A stretch of 64,000 nt of DNA, from assembly GCA_007125845.1 (NCBI GenBank), contig SLCK01000013.1, positions 44,160 through 108,159 on the forward strand, read 5' to 3'. Source of the DNA: Gemmatimonadota bacterium. Its GTDB lineage: Bacteria; Gemmatimonadota; Gemmatimonadetes; Longimicrobiales; Gaopeijiaceae. A model generated the notes under the pieces. That model was not told where the DNA came from. It saw only the letters and a program-made list of their open reading frames with translations, and did not search any database. Every line of letters starts with the position of its first letter. The stretch's first letter is position 1. Positions 60,037 to 64,000 of the stretch are shown in pieces. Position numbers and translations under genes: made by a program.

Positions 60037-61566
60037 ATGCAATTGCCTGGTGGAAGCAGGGTCACGAAGGGCGGAAAGCGTCGTTTGGCAGGAAGGATTG
60101 CGGCTTCCGGAGTCCTCGCAGGTGTGATCTTCTTGCTGCCGGCGGGCGTGGCGGGCCATCAGGACTTGGGAGGGGACGGAGTGCCTGCTCAGGAGTCGTT
60201 TCCCGGGTCGGAGCCACCTCAGGACGCGCAGCTTCCTCCGGGACAGGAGGCGCTAGCCGAACCGGAGGCGGTGCCGGGGCTCGGTCTCACCCAGGATCCG
60301 GTGGAGGCCACGGGAACGCTCGCACCGAGCGTCACGATACAGGCGTTCGTCCGTCCGGAGGCGGAGAGGCTGCGGGTGCTGGTCCGCGTTCCCCTCGGTG
60401 CACTGCGCGAGATCGAGTTTCCGCTGAGGGGACCGGGATACCTCGATCTCGACGAGGCGGATCCAGCTCTCGTGGCCGCCGCTCGCCTCTGGCTTGCGGA
60501 CCACTTCGAGGTCTTCGAGGACGGAAGCCGCGTCGGGCCCGCCCTCGTCGAAGCCGCCAGGGTCTCGCTGCCCTCCGATCGGTCCTTTGCGTCATTCGAC
60601 GAAGCGGTTGCAAATCTGTTCGGACCGCCCATTCCCTCCGGAACGGACCTGTTCTGGCGTCAGGGGTTGCTCGACATCGCCCTGGCCTACCCGATCGCCT
60701 CGGAGCCATCGAGCCTCGAGGTCCGTCCGGCGTGGAACCATCTGGGCGACCGCACCACCACGATGCTGCGGGTGCAAACGGTCCAAGGCGACGAGCGTGT
60801 GCTGCAGTTCTCCGGGGATCCGGGTACGGTCCGTCTCGATCCGAGGTGGTACCATGTCGTCGGTGACTTCCTCCGGCGTGGCGCGATCGGATTCGCCGAG
60901 AACGCGCACTATCCGCTCTTCCTCCTCTGCCTCGTAATGCCCTTTCGGCGACCGTTTCCGCTCGTTGGTCTTATCGTTTCCTTTTCGGCGGGCTACACCA
61001 TCACCCTCGCCGCGTCCGGGTTCGGGCTCCTGCCGAACGTGCTCTGGTTTCCGAGCCTCATCGGGACCCTCATCGCCCTCTCGGTCGTTCTCCTCGCCCT
61101 TGGCAACATGGTCGAGGTTTCCTTCCAGCGCCGATGGCCCGCGGCGTTCGTCTTCGGGGCGATCCACGGCTTCGGCTTCTGGTTCCTGTTCCGGGAATCG
61201 CTCCAGTTCGCTGGGAGCCACGCCGTGCCGTCACTGTTCGGCTTCACGCTGGGAACGGTCGCTGCCCAGGTCGCCGTCGTGGCCGCCGCAGTTCCCCTCA
61301 TGGAGTTCCTCTTTCGCAAGGCGGTGAGTGAGCGGACCGGGATCATACTTCTCTCGGCGGTCCTGGGTCACTCGGCGTGGCATTGGATGACGGACCGGGG
61401 CTCCCTCCTCCTCCAGCACCAGTTCCAGTGGCCCGCCCTGGACCTGTTCTTCGTGGCCTCGGCGATGCGCTGGTTCGTCCTCTTCCTGATCCTGGCTGGG
61501 GTCGCCTGGCTTCTTCTCGGCCTCTTCGGTCGCCCCGAGCGGACTGCGGTCCGGGTCGGAACTTGA
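60037..61566 (+). CDS. HupE/UreJ-family membrane protein with large extracytoplasmic N-terminal part
   Basis: Protein of 509 residues. A basic leader with GRIAASGVLAGVIFLLPAGVA is followed by about 240 soluble residues. A C-terminal block of seven hydrophobic segments then carries the family pattern: AIGFAENAHYPLFLLCLVMPFRR, AGYTITLAASGFGLLP, and the signature VFGAIHGFGFWFLFRESL. HupE/UreJ proteins are nickel or cobalt permeases, but this subgroup is broader and may serve other metals. ATG 60037 is the first that avoids a poor upstream extension. The His/Cys protein and TonB receptor follow. Confidence 0.75.
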   Translation: MQLPGGSRVTKGGKRRLAGRIAASGVLAGVIFLLPAGVAGHQDLGGDGVPAQESFPGSEPPQDAQLPPGQEALAEPEAVPGLGLTQDPVEATGTLAPSVTIQAFVRPEAERLRVLVRVPLGALREIEFPLRGPGYLDLDEADPALVAAARLWLADHFEVFEDGSRVGPALVEAARVSLPSDRSFASFDEAVANLFGPPIPSGTDLFWRQGLLDIALAYPIASEPSSLEVRPAWNHLGDRTTTMLRVQTVQGDERVLQFSGDPGTVRLDPRWYHVVGDFLRRGAIGFAENAHYPLFLLCLVMPFRRPFPLVGLIVSFSAGYTITLAASGFGLLPNVLWFPSLIGTLIALSVVLLALGNMVEVSFQRRWPAAFVFGAIHGFGFWFLFRESLQFAGSHAVPSLFGFTLGTVAAQVAVVAAAVPLMEFLFRKAVSERTGIILLSAVLGHSAWHWMTDRGSLLLQHQFQWPALDLFFVASAMRWFVLFLILAGVAWLLLGLFGRPERTAVRVGT

Positions 61567-61594
61567 GATTCCATTCCCGTGTAGCCCGCAGGTG

Positions 61595-61954
61595 ATGAAT
61601 ATCTTCAGCCGCCCCCAGAACCGCCGGATTCGGCGCATCCTCGGGCTGCTCTCTCTTTCGCTACTCGCGGGGGCGGTGCTCGAGCCGGTCGCTCATGTCC
61701 ATGTGGACGGGGCGCCTCCCGCGATGTCTGTGGCTCCGATCGGGGCTGCAGAAGGCTCGACCCACTTCCCGCATCCTCACCTCGACTGCGTCCTCTGCCA
61801 CGTCGCCGGCTCCGTGACGCTTCCTGGACCCGCCGCCGTGATCGCTCTGGCCGCCGCGGAGCTCCTTCTTCCCGCCGATCCACCCGCCGATCCTCCCTCT
61901 TCCGACCCTGCCGCGCACACTCAAGCCCGAGCCCCGCCCCACTTTTCGAGCTGA
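61595..61954 (+). CDS. small His/Cys-rich membrane-anchored protein (DUF2946-like)
   Basis: Protein of 119 residues. An N-terminal hydrophobic segment (ILGLLSLSLLAGAVLEPVA) is followed by a His-rich metal-site-like stretch: HVHVDGAPP, STHFPHPHLDCVLCHVAG with a CXXC. A second hydrophobic segment and a Pro-rich tail follow. The layout resembles DUF2946-type small proteins near metal transporters; the assignment is tentative. ATG 61595 was chosen over GTG 61592. The 175-base gap after it (61955-62129) shows no riboswitch or clear promoter. Confidence 0.6.
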   Translation: MNIFSRPQNRRIRRILGLLSLSLLAGAVLEPVAHVHVDGAPPAMSVAPIGAAEGSTHFPHPHLDCVLCHVAGSVTLPGPAAVIALAAAELLLPADPPADPPSSDPAAHTQARAPPHFSS

Positions 61955-62129
61955 ATCGGGAGGAGCCGGCCACGACCGTGGGCTGGCAAGCGCGGGGCGC
62001 ACCTCAGTCCGACCCAAGCCGCCTTCTGGGTTGGTCGAATACGGCCGGACGCCATTTCTGCGCCGCCCTCATCTGAATTTTCATGGCTCGATAGCCGGCC
62101 AGCACCGCACAGGCCGGGAAAGAGGTCAG

Positions 62130-64000
62130 ATGTTCGAAAGCAAGACGCACGTGAAGGAATCTTCGGTGCGCCCGAGGCAGGGCCGCGCGAGGTGTGTCAC
62201 TATGCTCACATTTCTGGTGGCGGTGGCTCTCGTGCCGTCAGCCGCTCAAGCACAGACGACCCCGGAGGCGGCGTCGGTGGAGGCTCGGGTCCTCGGCCGC
62301 ACGATCGACGCGGAATCTGGTGAGGCGATTCCCGGCGCATATGTTCGGCTCAGGGGAGCCGGGCGATCCGAGTTCACGCATGCGGACGGCTCCTTTCACT
62401 TCGAGGGTCTATCGGCCGGCAGCTACACGGTCGATGTGGAGCGCATCGGGTTCTCACGCTCCGAGGTGGAGGTCGATGTGGGGACCGGGGAGACCGTCGA
62501 GGTCGAAGTTGCGCTTCGCCCATCCGCGATCTCGCTCCCGGGAATGGTGGTCACCGGCCTGGGACGGGCCCGGCGTGCGGACCAGGCCTACCAGCCGACG
62601 TCTGTCCTGGCGGGCAGGGACCTGCAGAGGAACCTCTCCTGGAGCCTGGCCTCCACTCTGCTGGGAGAACCCGGAATCGCGATGCAGACCTTCGGCCCTG
62701 CCCCCGCTCAGCCCGTGATCCGGGGAATGGGGAGCGACCGGGTCCTCGTGCTAGAGGACGGCAACCGGATGGGCGACCTCTCCCACACGGCTCCAGATCA
62801 CGCGGTCGGGATCGATCCGATCTCGGCGGACCGGATCGAGGTCGTGCGGGGACCGGCCGGACTCCTCTACGGAAGCAATGCGCTGGGAGGAGTGGTGAAC
62901 GTGATCCGTGAAGAGGTCCCAAGGAGTCTCCCCCAGCACCCCACGGGCACGTTGAGCCTCCAGGGGGAGTCCGTGAATCGGGGCTTCACGACCGCGGGGG
63001 TGGTGAGGATCCCGGTGCGGGACCGATTCGCCCTTCGGGCCGAAGGCACCTACCGGGAAGGCGGATCGATTCGAACACCGCTGGGTGATCTCGAATCCAC
63101 CGGCTCGCGCGGCTACAATCTTGGATTTGGAGGGAGTTGGATTCCCGAGTGGGGCTTTCTCGGCGCGGCCGTCCGGGCCTACGACCTCCACCACGGAGTT
63201 CCAGGGGAGTTCCAGGGCGAGGTGATCCCGGGCGGGCACCCCGGGGGGGTCGACGCGGAGACGAGTCGGCTGGTCGGTCGAATCGAAGCGGGACACTCGG
63301 CCGGGCTGGGGCCCTTCAGCGCCGTTGAGCTGGATGCGAATCTGATCGCCTATCTGCACCAGGAGATCGAGGGGGTGATCGGGGAGGGCCCCGATGCGCG
63401 CAGGGTCGTGGGCGCGGAGTTCGATCAACTCACGGGAAGCGTCAACTTCACGGGCCGTCACGAGCACGAGCCCAACGGCCTTCGAGCCGAGGGGGCGATC
63501 GGAGTCTCATTCCTCTGGCAGGACGTGCTCACAGCTGGATCGTTCCCCGGGAGTCGATCTGCCACCGAGTACAAGGCGGCAGCGTACTTCTACGAGGAGT
63601 TGGATGTGAACTTCCTCCGCTTCCAGTTCGGCGCGCGCTATGATCTCACCTGGACCCGCCCCCACGACAAGTCCCCCATCCGAATAGGGGAGCGGGACCG
63701 GCCGGTGGAGAATCGGACTTTTGGAGATTTTTCGGGCTCTTTGGCCCTTCTCCGGGACTTCGGTTCCGGTTGGACGGTCGGGGCGGGCGTGGCGCGAGCC
63801 TACCGGACTCCCGCCATTCCGGAGCTCTTCTCCGACGGACCGCACCTCGCCGACTTCTCCTTCGACATCGGCAACCCTCAGCTCGACACGGAAACCGGCC
63901 TCGGGGCCGATGTCTTCGTGCGGGTGAGCCGGCCGGAGATCCAGGCGGAGGCCACCGCGTTCAGAAACCGGCTCTCGAATTACATCTACTACTTCCCCAC
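62130..64000 (+). CDS. TonB-dependent outer-membrane receptor, ZnuD-like (partial, cut by window end)
   Basis: The frame is open from ATG 62130 (GAGG upstream) to the window edge, giving about 623 residues. A signal peptide (LTFLVAVALVPSAAQAQ) precedes a carboxypeptidase-regulatory-like domain (ARVLGRTIDAESGEAIPGAY). The plug follows: PVIRGMGSDRVLVLEDGNRM, GDLSHTAPDHAVGIDPISAD with RIEVVRGPAGLLYGSNALGG VVNVI, matching ZnuD-type zinc receptors in the SHxAxDHAVxxDP region. Barrel strands with YRTPAIPELFSDGPHLADFS are typical. Together with the two genes before it, metal import is likely (inference). Confidence 0.88.
   Translation, partial: MFESKTHVKESSVRPRQGRARCVTMLTFLVAVALVPSAAQAQTTPEAASVEARVLGRTIDAESGEAIPGAYVRLRGAGRSEFTHADGSFHFEGLSAGSYTVDVERIGFSRSEVEVDVGTGETVEVEVALRPSAISLPGMVVTGLGRARRADQAYQPTSVLAGRDLQRNLSWSLASTLLGEPGIAMQTFGPAPAQPVIRGMGSDRVLVLEDGNRMGDLSHTAPDHAVGIDPISADRIEVVRGPAGLLYGSNALGGVVNVIREEVPRSLPQHPTGTLSLQGESVNRGFTTAGVVRIPVRDRFALRAEGTYREGGSIRTPLGDLESTGSRGYNLGFGGSWIPEWGFLGAAVRAYDLHHGVPGEFQGEVIPGGHPGGVDAETSRLVGRIEAGHSAGLGPFSAVELDANLIAYLHQEIEGVIGEGPDARRVVGAEFDQLTGSVNFTGRHEHEPNGLRAEGAIGVSFLWQDVLTAGSFPGSRSATEYKAAAYFYEELDVNFLRFQFGARYDLTWTRPHDKSPIRIGERDRPVENRTFGDFSGSLALLRDFGSGWTVGAGVARAYRTPAIPELFSDGPHLADFSFDIGNPQLDTETGLGADVFVRVSRPEIQAEATAFRNRLSNYIYYFP

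Noticed and set aside
61955..62129. Possible cobalamin riboswitch before the TonB receptor
   Set aside because: No B12-box-like conserved core could be found; the plug resembles ZnuD more than BtuB.

Overview
The window is GC-rich, gene-dense bacterial DNA from a Gram-negative (diderm) organism. This follows from outer-membrane beta-barrel and TonB-type proteins, many signal peptides and several lipoprotein-like leaders. It uses menaquinone, and its HemQ points to the coproporphyrin-dependent heme route. That mix, with very strong G/C at third codon positions and many secreted hydrolases (M14 peptidase, amidohydrolase, multicopper oxidase), fits a Gemmatimonadota-like heterotroph. This placement is inference, since no rRNA lies in the window. 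No insertion sequence, prophage, CRISPR array or tRNA was seen; the stretch looks like ordinary chromosome. LAYOUT. 1-8.4 kb: end of a beta-barrel protein, then a minus-strand menaquinone operon (isochorismate synthase, menD, menB, menA, menE) followed by tyrS; menC and menH are not here. 8.7-15.9 kb: a plus-strand run of three CPA2/Kef-like antiporters, the first fused to Usp-like and PTS EIIA-like domains, with a polyprenol/diacylglycerol-kinase-like membrane protein between the first two. 16.2-18.6 kb: a DUF481-like outer-membrane protein and a GH113-like glycosidase. 18.6-22.6 kb: a tightly packed minus-strand cluster encoding a thioredoxin-fold-like protein with a Cys-Cys motif, a small protein ending in Cys-Cys, an ArsA/GET3 ATPase, a small unlisted 76-residue ORF coupled to the next gene, and FtsH. 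This cluster is the best candidate here for an undescribed system. 22.8-29.2 kb: minus-strand singletons (carbamate kinase, TVP38-like membrane protein, tandem Usp, L,D-transpeptidase, NmrA-like protein, MATE exporter). 29.4-36.9 kb: plus-strand SLC13-like transporter with four RCK_C-like modules, OtsA, ALDH7, an SDR without its catalytic residues, and a CBS protein. 36.9-41.3 kb: HemQ, a truncated cupredoxin lipoprotein, a CPBP protease, and a TPP-riboswitch-led pair of TenA proteins with a Nudix gene upstream. 41.4-46.8 kb: ThiI, MscS, a His-rich secreted protein, a DUF3179 lipoprotein and an FKBP lipoprotein. 46.9-58.1 kb: a minus-strand block of a plug-only protein, ALDH, an acetolactate synthase-like enzyme, an exported amidohydrolase, a multicopper oxidase and an M14 peptidase. 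58.1-64 kb: a GlcG-like secreted protein, an NHL propeller, and a likely metal-handling set (HupE/UreJ-like protein, small His/Cys protein, ZnuD-like TonB receptor cut by the window end). REGULATION. A TPP riboswitch precedes the tenA pair, two clear intrinsic terminators are visible, and a conserved intergenic motif of about 27 bp with core CTTCAACAACC occurs four times, each time pointing toward a downstream gene. Where the first start codon of an open frame looked wrong, starts were chosen from ribosome-binding sites, 1-8 base overlaps with the previous stop, or the beginning of family homology.
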